A stretch of DNA of 64,000 bases, from positions 92,001 to 156,000 of the forward strand of contig CAJNDT010000306.1 of NCBI GenBank assembly GCA_905221615.1, in the 5' to 3' direction. Position 1 is the stretch's first letter; each line of letters starts with the position of its first letter. Under the pieces are notes generated by a model, which was not told where the DNA came from, did not search any database, and saw only the letters and a list, made by a program, of their open reading frames with translations. Position numbers and translations under genes: made by a program. Of the stretch, positions 47,914-58,498 are shown piece after piece. The stretch is from Symbiodinium sp. CCMP2592. Lineage: Eukaryota; Sar; Dinophyceae; Suessiales; Symbiodiniaceae.

Positions 47914-48456
47914 TCATGCGTTGTCCCTGTACAAGCGCCGAGTGAGTGCAGGATCATCACGTTCCCACGATCGAAGGTTCTCCTCTGGATTCTTGGACTT
48001 ACCTTTACCCTTACCTTTTTCATCATGGTAGGTATTGGTATTCCATCCTCGACGGTAATCTCGGTCGTGTGCTGGAGCCTTGGGAGCTGCCTTTGGAGCT
48101 GCAACCCATTCGCGCTGTTCAGGCGTGAGGTTGGCATCCATGATAGACGTTCGTCCACCAGGTAGATACTCAGCTGCCGAAATATGATGTAATGCAGGAC
48201 GTGCTTGGTGCACCTGCGCGTTTCTCTCTTCATCCAGCTTGCGCTTCGTGACCTTGTCGACAAACTTGGCCGGAACCTGGATGTTGTGATCGATGATCAC
48301 CGCAATCGTCTGCGCAGAGTTGTCCTTCAGACTTGACATGAGGATGACTCCCACAGGATCGATGTACAGGAAATCAATTGGCCCAGTTGGTGTTGGTCTG
48401 ATCAGAGAATCAGAGAGAACGTGGTATGTCCCGTGATCTTTGGGATAATCTCGCAA
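47914..48456 (-). CDS. LTR unit: C-terminal basic protein part
   Basis: A 180-codon frame. The N-terminal part (GPIDFLYIDPVGVILMSSLK) is ordered, the middle is charged (KRKLDEERNAQVHQARPA) and the C-terminal part is Lys/Gly-rich (DEKGKGKGKSKNPEENLRSW). GKGKGK tails are common in RNA-binding parts of dinoflagellate retroelement proteins. It partly overlaps, in another frame, the end of the preceding acidic frame. It is probably the continuation of that protein after a frameshift. No enzyme recognised. Confidence 0.45.
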   Translation of the reverse strand: MRDYPKDHGTYHVLSDSLIRPTPTGPIDFLYIDPVGVILMSSLKDNSAQTIAVIIDHNIQVPAKFVDKVTKRKLDEERNAQVHQARPALHHISAAEYLPGGRTSIMDANLTPEQREWVAAPKAAPKAPAHDRDYRRGWNTNTYHDEKGKGKGKSKNPEENLRSWERDDPALTRRLYRDNA

Positions 48457-49260
48457 AGTACATTCAAGCAGCAGTGCAAAACTTTCGGGCCCTGATCCCT
48501 GTTGCTGTAGGTCTGGGGATTGAAAATGTCTCGACTGTATCCCATCTGGATCGATCCTCGAATCAAAGCAGATACTGTTTGGCTCCCCCGGAACTTCTTC
48601 AGAAGGTACTGGCTGTTGGGGTCCTCAGGGTCCTTCATTGTAGTCCACCTTGACAAAGTTGGCCAAGCCTTGTGAATGGATCTGGCCAAGAAGTATGCCA
48701 TGTGGGAAAACGCAAGCCTGCTCGCGTCGATGCAACACCCTTGACCTTTGTTGGGATAATAAGGAGGCTGAATTGCTGCGCGCGCGAGTTCGAGCTCCGG
48801 GTCGATTGCCAATGCACGTCCGCGGAGAAGAAAGGGTCGACGCTCTTCAGCCACATTTTCAGGAACGTTGTCGTCGAAACCTTCCTCGTCTTCTACCTCG
48901 ACCATCTCTGCGTCAGGTTCGGATTCTCCTTCTGATGCATGCATTTCAGCTTCAACTTCGGGCATCTCCATCTTGGGCTCGGCAACCGTTGCCGCGGCTT
49001 CCTCCTGTTCATCTTCTTCGGCGTCGACGGGGACTGCTGCCGTTGCTGCTTCCATCGTTTGGGCGATAGCGTTGCTACGGATCTCCGAAGGAGTCTCCTT
49101 TTGCGCCGGTCTCTGATACCGTCCGCACGAAATGAACAATGACCTACATACCGTACATCTGGTGAAGAAGGCTGGTACAACGTTGTAGCCAGCACGGCAG
49201 GTTCTCATCCTCTTTCCATCCGAATCCCGTCGTAGGTCTTCGGGTCGCGAGTTCTTGATG
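48402..49260 (-). CDS. LTR unit: acidic linker protein part
   Basis: The credible portion of a longer open frame. It has an acidic stretch (DAEEDEQEEAAATVAEPK, then EVEDEEGFDDNVPENVAEER) followed by RPFLLRGRALAIDPELELAR and ends in YPNKGQGCC. Upstream of about 49260 the frame is a shadow of the KptA-like region and its first 130 codons should be ignored. It probably continues the KptA-like protein toward the basic tail. A Cys pair (RCTVCRSLFISCG) just before the acidic part could bind a metal, but that is only a guess. Confidence 0.4.
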
Positions 49261-49383
49261 AGGAACATGATTCCTTCCCGAATGTAATGACGACGTCGAG
49301 TATCTTCATGGTGAAGACCGATGGATCCTGCAAGCGAATGAAGTAAGTGCTGATTGCTTGCATTGTGGGGTCCTGACGGCATT

Positions 49384-50116
49384 TCACAGGGTAACTCCAT
49401 GATGCGACCAGGTCCTGACTCGATCGAAATCTTGCAACAATGGTGAAGCTCTGAACTCCAGCACCAGTTCGTCTTCCAACCTTTCATCGAAGATCTTCTC
49501 CACCAAGTCAAAGGAATAGTTGATCCTGTCGTTGGGAACGCAAAACCAAACCTCCTTAACAAAGGAGAAAGGTATCGGACGGCCAACAATGATCACTCCG
49601 CTGTCTGTTATCCGTCCTCCTTCACGAAGAAGATCTGCAGAGGGCATGTACATGACTGCAAGAGGCATCTTCTTGTTGCGATAGCCGTGAACCCTTGTCT
49701 TCGTAGTAACGTTCTTCGGATCAAACGGTGCGAAAATGCCAAAGTAGCCGTGAAGACGTCCGCTTTCCCATGCTCGATTGTTGTGTACAGGATCCCCAAA
49801 AGGGCGTTCTGCACCGGGTAGAACGCCTGTCCTTGTGATGGAGTCCAGGCAAGCGGTCGCATGGAATGCACCACCAAGCTGGTTCAGCAAACTCATCGAA
49901 GCGGTTCCTTCACCCTCGCTTCAGAAACTGTAGTCTGATCTTGGCACTCCGATCCTTGGTGGCGTTGGCCATGTTGCCTTGGAAAAGCAACTGCAAGCTT
50001 TCATTGTAAATCCTCTCCCTGTGGGCAGGATCGGTGTGCGAAGCGACATCAGTAACTCCGCGACCAGCGTGTGTCCACAAAGCTTCAATCTTCATGAGGT
50101 CGTCGATCAGCAGCAC
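49384..50116 (-). CDS. KptA/Tpt1-like (RNA 2'-phosphotransferase, ART fold) domain in the LTR unit
   Basis: The frame 49896-49384 (170 codons) reads GGAFHATACLDSITRTGVLP, later SGRLHGYFGIFAPFD, then KKMPLAVMYMPSADLLREGG and ITDSGVIIVGRPIPFSFVKE. This follows the C-terminal half of KptA/Tpt1 enzymes: the H-x-T motif with 'I-x-x-x-G(L/V)', an Arg/His strand, a substrate-facing 'P-(L/V)-x-V' strand, and 'I-x-x-(S/N)GVI(I/L)-x-x-x-(I)P'. Tpt1 removes the splice-junction 2'-phosphate from tRNA using NAD+. The N-terminal lobe may lie in the preceding frame (50116-49910), with AKIRLQFLKR, one base out of phase near a GGG. Whether it is active, and on what RNA, cannot be told. It is embedded between Gag-side and tail proteins of the LTR unit. 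Confidence 0.5.
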
Positions 50117-51191
50117 TAGCCCAATCTAGCCCACCACCATCCCTGCAAGCCACCAGGGTAGGGACTAGCTGGAGTAGTCGTACTAGCCGAGTGACGACAA
50201 CGAGCTCGCAACACAGCAGCGCGCGACAACTCTCCTTTTTCACGGATGTGGCATATAAATCCCATTAGCCTGGAGATTGTCGCTAGCCTCAGGCTAGCCC
50301 TCCCCAGGGTGGGAAGGGTGGGTACTTCAAAATTACCCCCCCTTGTAAAAAGTTTCAGTAGCAATACCGTACAATACTTTGTACACAGCTTGACGGGTTG
50401 ACAGTAATGCACAGCACACAATCGAATCACTTGCAATCCAGATCCAGTCGGTCTCAATCTTTTCTTGCGGACTGGAGCCAAATGTCAATGTGTCCACAAT
50501 TGGGCTTTAGCACTGTAGAGGCCTGGAATGATGCTATGCCATCTAACACGGTCCCTTGACAATGCATCTGAATGCAGTTGTCACATCTGGCATCGTTTCA
50601 ATTTTCAGAATAATGCAACAACGGAAACAATGTACAGCGAAGATGAAGACAAAGAATGCAATCGACGTGTCCAATCTGAAGGTGCAGTCTGCTACAGCAA
50701 CCCAATGTGTCTTTGACAAGTTCAATTCCACTGACAGTTGCAAATCCCTCACGTCAGAATACCTCTGAACAAGAGCTATACAATGCAGTCAGCTTTCGGC
50801 AATCTAACGCTGGAATTTTTTCACAGCAATCCCCTCAGTCTGCATAGAACCAATGAAAGACTGACTGTACAATTGCTCTCAGCAATCAGATGTCACCGTT
50901 GACAATGTTGAAGAAATGGCACGGGTCTGAATGCGCCAATGAAGCAGCATTCCACGACCAAAATGGCCAATCAGCGAAGCTCACGGCAATCGCTTTCAAT
51001 CTCCTTTTTAGCTGTCAATGTCCATCGTCTGGGGATCCCAATTTGACCAATTTCGGCTTGGCGCAGCCGTCTTCTCCACTCGGACAATCGAGCCACTCGG
51101 AAAGACAATCGCTGAGCTGACTCTGGCATCGAGTCAATTTCCATCGTTGACCTGCCAGTGTCAATCTTGTCTTTGTCAATCTTCAAGTCAA
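50117..51191. other. non-coding gap inside the LTR unit
   Basis: About 1.1 kb with no credible frame on the minus strand between two coding parts. It has a tagt/ctag-rich stretch at 50100-50215 and a CCCC run at 50330. It could be a large intron, a nested insertion or decayed coding sequence; where RT would be expected, none is visible. Confidence 0.4.
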
Positions 51192-52355
51192 TCACCTCAT
51201 ACTCGTGAAGCTGACACGCGTGGAGGCTTTTGTTGGCACATTCATATGCGTAGCCAGACTCCACAGCGCACTCCATGCCTGACGTCTGAATATTGCAGGC
51301 AAATGGAATCCTCCTTCTTGTTGCCCTTTGCAGACCGCCTTCACTTGATGCTTGAGAAACTCGTAGGTCGTCGTGTCAGTATCTGGCATGACTTCGGTGG
51401 TCCACTTGTAGAAGGGTACGCCCGTGTAGTGGTCGGCCCATGAGACATAGCTGTCAAGCACGTGCAGGCATACGCTCAAGGCTTGGAACGAATTGACGGC
51501 GAACGCCAACAGATGTCCCATCCCCTGGGGCATGCTACGCAGCATCAATGCCAACTGGTGAATGTTGATAGGCATATCATTCGCGCTTGCTCCCACGGTG
51601 CACTCCTGATTGCATTACGCGCGCCATCCGTATCCTGTCTGCTTTGCAAACATATACATCAACTTGCACACTCTTCGGAGCGTTGACTCTGACAAAAGAT
51701 CGGACTGATCTTCCAATGTCCCCGAGCTCGGCAGCTTCTTGTAATAGTCCTGGTTCAGCGTGTACCATTGTGCTGTTCTAGTATCAGTCACAGCTGCGTA
51801 CGGCGTCTCCACGGTGTTGATCAGCACGGCAAGGTTATAGAAATTCTCAGAGTTGATAATAATCCTCGTAATGGTATTCAGCTCGAATCGAATCTCGCCT
51901 TTGTGACTTTCCAGCTCCGACACAGCATGAGGAAAATCGTGGCGAACCACATCGATATCCAACGAGTGTTTCAGAATGTAGCTGAACGACGACGCCTTGT
52001 CGTGGACCAAATGCTTGATCGCTCCACCCACTTTCAGTACGGCATTGAGTACTTCACCATAAGGCTTGTCCAGGTACTCCTCCGGTGCTGCCAAAGAACA
52101 GGCCCTCAGAGTTTCCCTAACTCGTACAGCAATATCGCAGATAAACATCAGCAGAAGTGGCCTCGCTCGGAAAGCTGCCCATGCTCGGATGAGATCATTG
52201 TCGACCACTTTATCCCGGACGATCCTCGTAGGCAACGGAGCATTGCGTGCGGTATCTTCGGAATACATCTTCAGGAACGTGTCATACTTCTTGAAGATCC
52301 TCAGGACTTGGTCCTTCGAAAACACCTCTTCCAGAGCGATCCGCTGAAAAGTCAC
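51192..52355 (-). CDS. LTR unit: helical protein of unknown function
   Basis: Two frames, 52355-51615 (246 codons) and 51596-51192 (134 codons), probably form one protein. The first is rich in alternating hydrophobic and charged residues (VFSKDQVLRIFKKYDTFLKM, LIRAWAAFRARPLLLMFICD). The second includes MPQGMGHLLAFAVNSFQALS. No RT (FYTSIP, YxDD), integrase (HHCC, DDE) or protease (DTG/DSG) motif is present, although this is where pol would be in a Copia element. I do not recognise it. Confidence 0.45.
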
Positions 52356-52496
52356 TCATACGCATTGTGACTCTGGTCCATGGCTCAGGGGAAAGGATAC
52401 GACCTCCAAAAGAGAGAAGTAGCCTACCCCGACGCGGCTTCACGGTTCCGTGTCCTCCAAAATAGATACACTTCCCCGATCCGCCCCGATCGCACC

Positions 52497-54208
52497 TTAG
52501 TTGTTCCTTAGTTGGGGCTGATTATTAGCCCCATAGTCAGTACCATGGTACCACCAGCTTTCCCATGCACAGTCCTCAGTATCATGAGTGACTCTTCCGA
52601 CCTTGGCATGAGCATGAACAAGGCTGCGAACATAATCGGCAAATGACCTCCATGTCACTTCAATGCATTCAAGCAAACTGCACTTCAACTTGCGTTTGAC
52701 ACACTCCGAGAAGTTCATCTCAAGACGCTCGACATCAGACATGTTCGAGAAAACAATCCTACGTCCTACTAGTTCGCCAGTAGCTCCAACATGATCAGCG
52801 ACCTTAGCCTTCCTCACCTTGCCGCTCGAAACGAGAGCATGCAATTCCGGCCACGACCAACATGAACATGAACATGAAGATGGCACGTCAAGCGAAAAAT
52901 AGACATGGGAAAATTCCGCACACTTCTTCAGCAGGCGTTTGAGAGACTTCAAAACACTTCGAAACCTTTTGTACTTTCCACCAGGACGATTTTCACCCCC
53001 CACACAAGACCCTTCGCTGTCTCCAGGCCCAGCACCTGATCGAAAGAGAGATGCCACAAAGAGCACAGGTGTGCGCAGGTCGTTCTGGCACGATTTCTTG
53101 ATCATGCTGATCAAGTTGTCCTCGTCAGCACGGGAGCTCACAAGCTCCTCACACACAATACGAGCGCCTCCTTTGGCACATTTGGGCCCGGCAAAACCGT
53201 TGCCCGCACAGCTAAAGTCGACGACCACGTGGTCGGCTTTGCCCGTTTTAGAGCCTGAAGTCATGGCGACCAACCTTCCATTGCCCGAAGCTTGAAAGTT
53301 CAAGGATTTGAGCAATCTCCTTGAGATCTGGCTAGTCAACTCACACTTATCAGCACGATTCTTCGCTTCGTCGTCACTAAGATGCCCATATGGTAACTTG
53401 CACTTGTCCGACGACTTAGGTTGCAGCATGACGTCTGCGGCAAAGTACTCCCGCCACCCTTGCAACACCCAACATGCGGCTTTCCTTCCGTGAAAGATAG
53501 AGCACATCGTTGCCCGTGGGTGCATCCATCGATCTTGATGCTCTTCCACATCTCTTCCTCGTGCAGTATTTCGTACTGCTTGGTGTATTGAACGGGAACG
53601 TAAGGAGGCACTTCAATGATGACTTGTGCTCCCCACTTAGCAGCTCTGCGCGCAATTCTTTGGACGACCTCCCCCCATGGGTAATCCGTCCGCGATTTGG
53701 CCTTTTCCGGGTTTGCAATGATTTTGCGACTTAGCTACGAATTCTTCCCTAGCACCCCTGCACCAATGAAGATCACGGCATTCGGGCTCCTCTGTCTCGT
53801 CTGTGCGAGATCAAACAGATATGAGCACATAGCATCATCGGCTTCTCTGCCCATACAGAGTACGTTCACATGTGCACTAGGATCATAGTGCGCGCCCGGG
53901 GCATGTTGCTTGATGCAATCTTTGCCTGGAGCATACTCATTCCAAGAGTTGTCTTCATCGACACCGATCAACGTCCATACTGTCACGGCTTTCGGAGCGT
54001 CTTTGATGACGATGCGGTATTCGATTCTGCTGTGTGGATGCCTGCACGCGTGAACTAATCCTCCGTCATAGTCGTAGAACTGTATGGTCAGTCCACTTCT
54101 GTCGTTCACCGCGAACTCGACTACGTGTGGCACAGTCGCTTCGCCCTGCCCTTGCAATTCTCTGCTCTTTTGAGCCATATCTTCCCACAACATAGCTGTC
54201 CCTCCCAA
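52497..54208 (-). CDS. LTR unit: Cys-rich protein, possible Rossmann-like part, unknown role
   Basis: Read across three frames (54208-53735, 53611-53400, then about 53440-52497) this looks like one protein. The first part ends NAVIFIGAGVLG. The second has YVPVQYTKQYEILHEEEMWK and a Cys cluster (GKPHVGCCKGGGSTL, then SCCNL) that could bind metal. The third has VVVDFSCAGNGFAGPKCAKG, LRTPVLFVASLFRSGAGPGD, GGENRPGGKYKRFRSV and VYFSLDVPSSCSCSCWSWPE. The D-x-x-AGNG string and the following strands could be a nucleotide- or SAM-binding Rossmann motif, as in methyltransferase-like domains I recall from dinoflagellate retroelements. That is tentative. The last frame is long (350 codons, first about 40 a shadow), which suggests constraint. 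Confidence 0.45.
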
Positions 54209-54587
54209 ATCGCAGTATCAGCTGGAAGACGGAGGAAATGGAAGTCCGAGGACATGGGGAGATGTTGGCATAAGCAGACTCGAGCTGAATACGGCTGCCA
54301 TGTCATGTTTCAAGCTAACATGCACCCAAGCAACGAGCAACCAACCAACCAAGCGACCGACACATGCAAGCTAGCAACGGTGAGACATGTTTCAAGCTGA
54401 CATATATGCACCCAACCGACCGACACGGTGAGATCCAGCAGCCAAGCGACAACCAAGTAGGCACCCAAGCAACGAGCAACCAACCAACCAACCAACCTAC
54501 CAACCAACCAACCAAGCGACCGACACACGCAAGCTAGCAACGGTGAGACATGTTGCAAGCTAGCAACGGTGAGACATGTTTCGCGCA
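54209..54587. repeat. (CAAC)n tract with duplicated CTAGCAACGGTGAGACATGTT units, intron-like
   Basis: Between the Gag frame and the Cys-rich frame lie accaaccaacc-type runs and at least three copies of a unit containing gcaagctagcaacggtgag and acatgttt. The layout suggests an intron or insertion that has grown by tandem duplication. It interrupts what would be a continuous polyprotein. Confidence 0.6.
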
Positions 54588-55856
54588 CTAGCTGCTCCTA
54601 TACCCCACCATCATCCCCAGAACTCCTCCAGGACGATAGCAGTAGAAAGTAGCGGGCGAGCTAGCCGAGCGAGAGTGACTTTTCGCCTTACCTTGTGGTA
54701 GCACAGGAGCTGCATTGTCAGGCTGCGGACCTCCTTTGATCTTCGCAGTTGGTGCTGCATTGGGCTTGTTGTTGTTGTCAGGGGTTTTCGCTGATGCAGC
54801 AAGCATGTCCTTGCCTTCCAAAATCTGGCGAAGTCCAACCTGTGTCTGAGCGAGATTTGCTTGTTCACGTCTTCGCATGATGGTACGGTCGATAATTCTG
54901 ATGAGATTCTCATACGACTGATTTTCATGGTTGTAGGGCAAGTGGTCATAGTGCATGCCCAAATCCATCTTCATAGCGGCGGAATCCTTGATCTTGTGGT
55001 ACAAGCAGTCGCGAAGAGCCGTCTTGGAAGGTATATCCTCCGGTCTCATTCGTCCAAGAACTTCTAGCCACGTCTGTTTGAACGTGTGAAGTTTGTTGTC
55101 ACCCTGGTACTGGAGCTTCACCAAGTAGTCCAAAGTGATGATCATGTCCAACCGATCATGAGTTCTAAAGCTCTCAAAATTCTCAAACATCATTGCGATG
55201 ATCTGTCGACCTTTGATGATCTTCCCGCTTGGCGCACGAATGTATTCATTTGCCTTGCGGTTCACTTCCAAGTAGAGATCAGCTGCTTTGTCGCCACCGG
55301 CACGTAGCATTGCCACCATGGCAACACCCAATTTGACGTCGATGCTCTTGAACTTCTTGAGTCCTGAGTCATTTAGAGCTTCGATGTCTGGGAACGGACT
55401 AAAGGCTGGTTCCAGCCAAAACATCCAATCCTCATGGTTGGGGTCAGCGGACGCGCTGAGGACATTGGCGGTACATGCTGATCGCCAATTGTCCAAGTGT
55501 GTGAGAGTAGGCCAAGGAGGTACACTGACTTTGTCCGCTTCTCTCCTAGAAATCCTAACCTCAGTGACCTCAGGATCAGCGTCTCCGTCAGGATCATGTC
55601 GATCAGGTGGATCCGGACCGGGTTTTCCCCCACCTTTCTTCTTGTCATCTCCGTCATCCGGATCAGGTGGATCAGGAGGATCACATCCGGCACCGGCATC
55701 ATCCCCTGGATCATCGTCTTCACACTCGCCGTCGTCATCATCACCGTCATCGTCTCCTTCAGTCTCTTCTAACGCTTCGGCAACTACCTTCCATTCGTCA
55801 CGATCAGCCCTGAGACGTTGCTCGGCTTTCTGAGCTTTAAGGACTTCGTTCTGCAA
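54588..55856 (-). CDS. dinoflagellate-type retroelement Gag
   Basis: A 422-codon frame. Residues about 1-95 are a short coiled coil (KAQKAEQRLRADRDEWKVVA) and a very acidic Asp/Pro-rich linker. From about 105 comes SVPPWPTLTHLDNWRSACTA, then DVKLGVAMVAMLRAGGDKAA, then GKIIKGRQIIAMMFENFESF, then WLEVLGRMRPEDIPSKTALR, and finally a basic Pro/Asn-rich tail. The 'P-x-(W/F)P-x-(L/V)T-x-x-x-x-W' start, the 'G-x-x-I-x-G-x-(Q/V)-(I/L)' helix and 'F-x-x-x-W-x-x-VL' are what I recall of Gag proteins of Copia-type elements in Symbiodiniaceae. No zinc knuckle is visible. The last 19 or so codons run into the repeat tract and are probably read-through. Confidence 0.65.
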   Translation of the reverse strand: MQNEVLKAQKAEQRLRADRDEWKVVAEALEETEGDDDGDDDDGECEDDDPGDDAGAGCDPPDPPDPDDGDDKKKGGGKPGPDPPDRHDPDGDADPEVTEVRISRREADKVSVPPWPTLTHLDNWRSACTANVLSASADPNHEDWMFWLEPAFSPFPDIEALNDSGLKKFKSIDVKLGVAMVAMLRAGGDKAADLYLEVNRKANEYIRAPSGKIIKGRQIIAMMFENFESFRTHDRLDMIITLDYLVKLQYQGDNKLHTFKQTWLEVLGRMRPEDIPSKTALRDCLYHKIKDSAAMKMDLGMHYDHLPYNHENQSYENLIRIIDRTIMRRREQANLAQTQVGLRQILEGKDMLAASAKTPDNNNKPNAAPTAKIKGGPQPDNAAPVLPQGKAKSHSRSASSPATFYCYRPGGVLGMMVGYRSS

Positions 55857-55926
55857 CTCGGCAATCTTTTCTTCGTACTTCTCTGCAAACTAGAAAAAAG
55901 AGCTGCCGTTTCCTCGCTTCATGGAT

Positions 55927-57904
55927 TCAATCGTCAAAAGCTACGGGCTTAGGCCTCAAATCTGGATGGAGACGTAAATCTTTACTAGATGCAGGTGCAC
56001 CATCATGTTGGACAGGTTTGGACGAACTGGTTGATGAAGTGGAATTTCTTCCCCTCATGCCGAGATCTTCCAGAAAATCTCGTAGCTGTCGATCATGTAC
56101 GGTTGTTGCATCGGCTTGCCTCTGGGTAGACCCGCTTGGAATGCCGAATAACGACGCTGCACTAGGCGCGGAACGCTCAAGCGCTGGGGCATTGGTACGA
56201 GGCACGTGGTGCGCAAGTACCGTGCTTTCCACCATTGGGCCTGTCCCTTGAAACAAGTTCATGTCATCCTTCCCAACTACAACCGAGTTGCCTTCGCTCG
56301 CGACTTTCATCTCCTCATCCGGTACAAGGATCTTGTCTTTGCTTTGCTCAGCGAATGTGAACTTCCCTTTGGCGACAGGACTAACCTGACTAGGAGATGG
56401 TGTTTCGGGCTTCGGGGGATCGTACCTCAACTCCTAAGGAAAATGCAGGCACGACATCCTTCCCTACAAGCTCCCAGCCCGAATCAGTAGTCCTTGAAGA
56501 GATTGGCATGCTTGGCGGGCGCAACGATCCAGCTTGCTGTGCTGAGATCCGTGCCGCATCAAGCTGACTCCGTGTTCTCGACTGAAGATCTTCTGGTGTT
56601 CTAAGAGCTCTCCTGAGTTCATTCAACTCATCATGCAATGCCGGCAAAGCCTGTCTTGCTTGATTTTCATGTTGTTGGAGCTGATTCTCAGCGTCTTGCA
56701 TTCTTCTCACAGCCATTTCACGGAATTCTTCTTCTTCACCAAGTCGTTCACGAAGTCGGTGTTGTTCATGACTCGATGCCGTCTGGTTACCGATCATGCC
56801 CTGGATTTCATCCACGACTCGTGATTCCTGGTTCTTGGCCAGGATGAATCGTTCCTGCATGGTATACATGGCTTGTTCAGAACTCGCCACATTTGATCGA
56901 AGTTGCAAGTTCTCTCTAGCTTGTTCGTGAAGTTCCTGCGTCAGGTGCTCGTACTCTCTTGCCATGAGTTCACCATCTCCTTGAGCTCGAGCTTCAAGTT
57001 GAACAACGCTGGTAGCAGCTTCACTGCGAACCGCGTGCAATTGATGAGCGAGTTCTTCGGCAATGGCATGCCTTTGGCGTTGTTGAGCCGAGTTTTGTTC
57101 GTCCATTCGAAACAACGCAACTTCATAATCACGCTTCATCTCTTGGTTGACATTGCTGATGTGCCGCAGTGGCCATACATGCATTATCACGTTGTCGTTC
57201 CAACTCTTCGACGCAAATTCCAGATCCTTCATCCTCTTGCTGCATCTCCCTGATCTTGTCCGTCAACGCCTGAACGATGCCCTCATACTTCTGAACTTCA
57301 CTTCGATAATACATCTGCTGTGCAAGGTTCGAAGCTTCAAGCTGTTCTTGCATCGTCATCTCATGATGTAATCTCGGATCATCAGCGATGGCCGGGGTCG
57401 CCACCGACGATGCATCACCTCACACCGGTATGGTCTCGAGGGTCATGTCCTCATCATCGGGGTCGTGAGGATGGTTCGCGACCATCTTCTTCCATGTAAT
57501 GGATCTTTCCCGTAGGATGTCCTAGATCGTGCTGACGAGCTTCTAGAAGACGATGGCCTTGACGCCTTGTCCATGGTTCTCACTCCTCTGTCCTTTGCCT
57601 TCGACGGGTGTCCTTGCCACCTGAAATCCTGAAAACCTGACTCGACACGTCGATCAACTGCCTTTGCTGTCCTCGATCCTGCAGATGTTGGACGAGAAGG
57701 CGTGGATGCTCTTGAAGCAGCCTTTGCTTTTGCTTTGGGAACTGCCTTGGCGATGGCGAGCGCAGAAGGTTGACCTTTGTCATCCTCAGTGGAGCTGTCA
57801 ACGGATTGCACCACAGCGTCGTCAGCAGTTGAGTCACCAATTGCTGGCGCTGCCATCTCGGCACCGAAAGCCATTGTCGTATCTTGACTCGATCCTGAGT
57901 TCAT
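55927..57904 (-). CDS. LTR unit: N-terminal Ser/Ala-rich and coiled-coil protein
   Basis: First coding block after the upstream LTR, spread over frames 57904-57443, 57404-57129, 57232-56390 and 56430-55927. It starts MNSGSSQDTTMAFGAEMAAP, continues with an Ala/Lys/Ser-rich part (AKAVPKAKAKAASRASTPS), then a long heptad-rich coiled coil (ERQRDNACMATAAH...; QNSAQQRQRHAIAEELAHQL; REMAVRRMQDAENQLQQHEN). The last part has SGWELVGKDVVPAFSL and TQRQADATTVHDRQLRDFLE. No enzyme motif. It may be a scaffold or Gag-assembly region; the changes of frame are small overlaps that could be introns or errors. Confidence 0.5.
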
Positions 57905-57953
57905 CGTGGTCGTGGTAGATCAAGTAGTCTTTGCTGTTGGTAGGCAAAGCCTA

Positions 57954-57965
57954 CGGCTGATAACC
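57954..57965 (-). other. primer-binding-site-like sequence
   Basis: On the minus strand ggttatcagcc directly follows the CGCA end of the upstream LTR. The Ty1/Copia consensus complementary to initiator Met tRNA is tggtatcagagc, so the match is good but not exact. A small hairpin (gtaggctttgcctac) follows. Confidence 0.4.
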
Positions 57966-58428
57966 TGCGCGGGGATTTGGTCTTGATGATGTTCCTTGTC
58001 GCTCACCCCACCGAGCTAATGAGTAAGTGCGCGGCTGCCCTCAACAGACTCGATACGCTATCACCTTCACTCCCACGTATAAGCACTCCTCCCAGGGCAG
58101 GCAGATCGCTTGTTTTCCACCTTCGCAGTAAGCGATGGATCGTCTGTGCTCGGGATGGCTCTGTTCCTCAGAAAAGTCACAGAAGACGATAAGCTGTTTT
58201 AAGCTATCGGCAATGCTTTCTAGAGCTTGTGCTCTTTCTTGGGCCAAAGTTGCATGGGCGGCATATGATAATGATGGTGCGGTTCTGTGGTATGCGTAGC
58301 ATGCCCACAAATCAACACCTAGAGATGGAGTACGTGTTGCGTGCCTCCACTCTTGACCTATACAAGGCCTCACTCATAGCTCTTGTCGTGACACCATAGA
58401 ACTTGACTAGGCATCGCAGTCCGTTCGC

Positions 58429-58429
<1 letters not shown>
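57966..58429 (-). repeat. upstream LTR-like repeat
   Basis: Counterpart of 47229-47671. On the minus strand it starts TGCGAACGGACTGCGATGCC and ends AATCCCCGCGCA. No TATA box can be claimed. Confidence 0.65.
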
Positions 58430-58475
<46 letters not shown>

Positions 58476-58498
58476 CATTTCATTCCCCACGCAGCGGA

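Larger units (their letters stand above)
47229..58429 (-). mobile_element. 11.2-kb LTR-retrotransposon-like unit without visible RT or integrase
   Basis: Collinear direct repeats at 47229-47671 and 57966-58429 flank about 10.3 kb of minus-strand coding sequence. Read on the minus strand each repeat begins TGCGAACGGAC and ends CGCA, i.e. the TG...CA of LTRs. Next to the upstream repeat is ggttatcagccg, close to the initiator-Met tRNA primer site (tggtatcagagc). Six G directly precede the downstream repeat, as a short polypurine tract would. Coding order is: Ser/Ala-rich and coiled-coil proteins, dinoflagellate-type Gag, a Cys-rich protein, an unknown helical protein, a KptA-like domain and an acidic/basic tail. 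The LTRs are strongly diverged although several frames remain open, so the unit is old, non-autonomous, or instead a tandem-array gene with related spacers. Confidence 0.55.

Noticed and set aside
48402-49589. Full 395-codon frame as one protein.
   Set aside because: Its first part overlaps the KptA-like frame and has a shadow-like composition; only the acidic part after about 49260 looks real.
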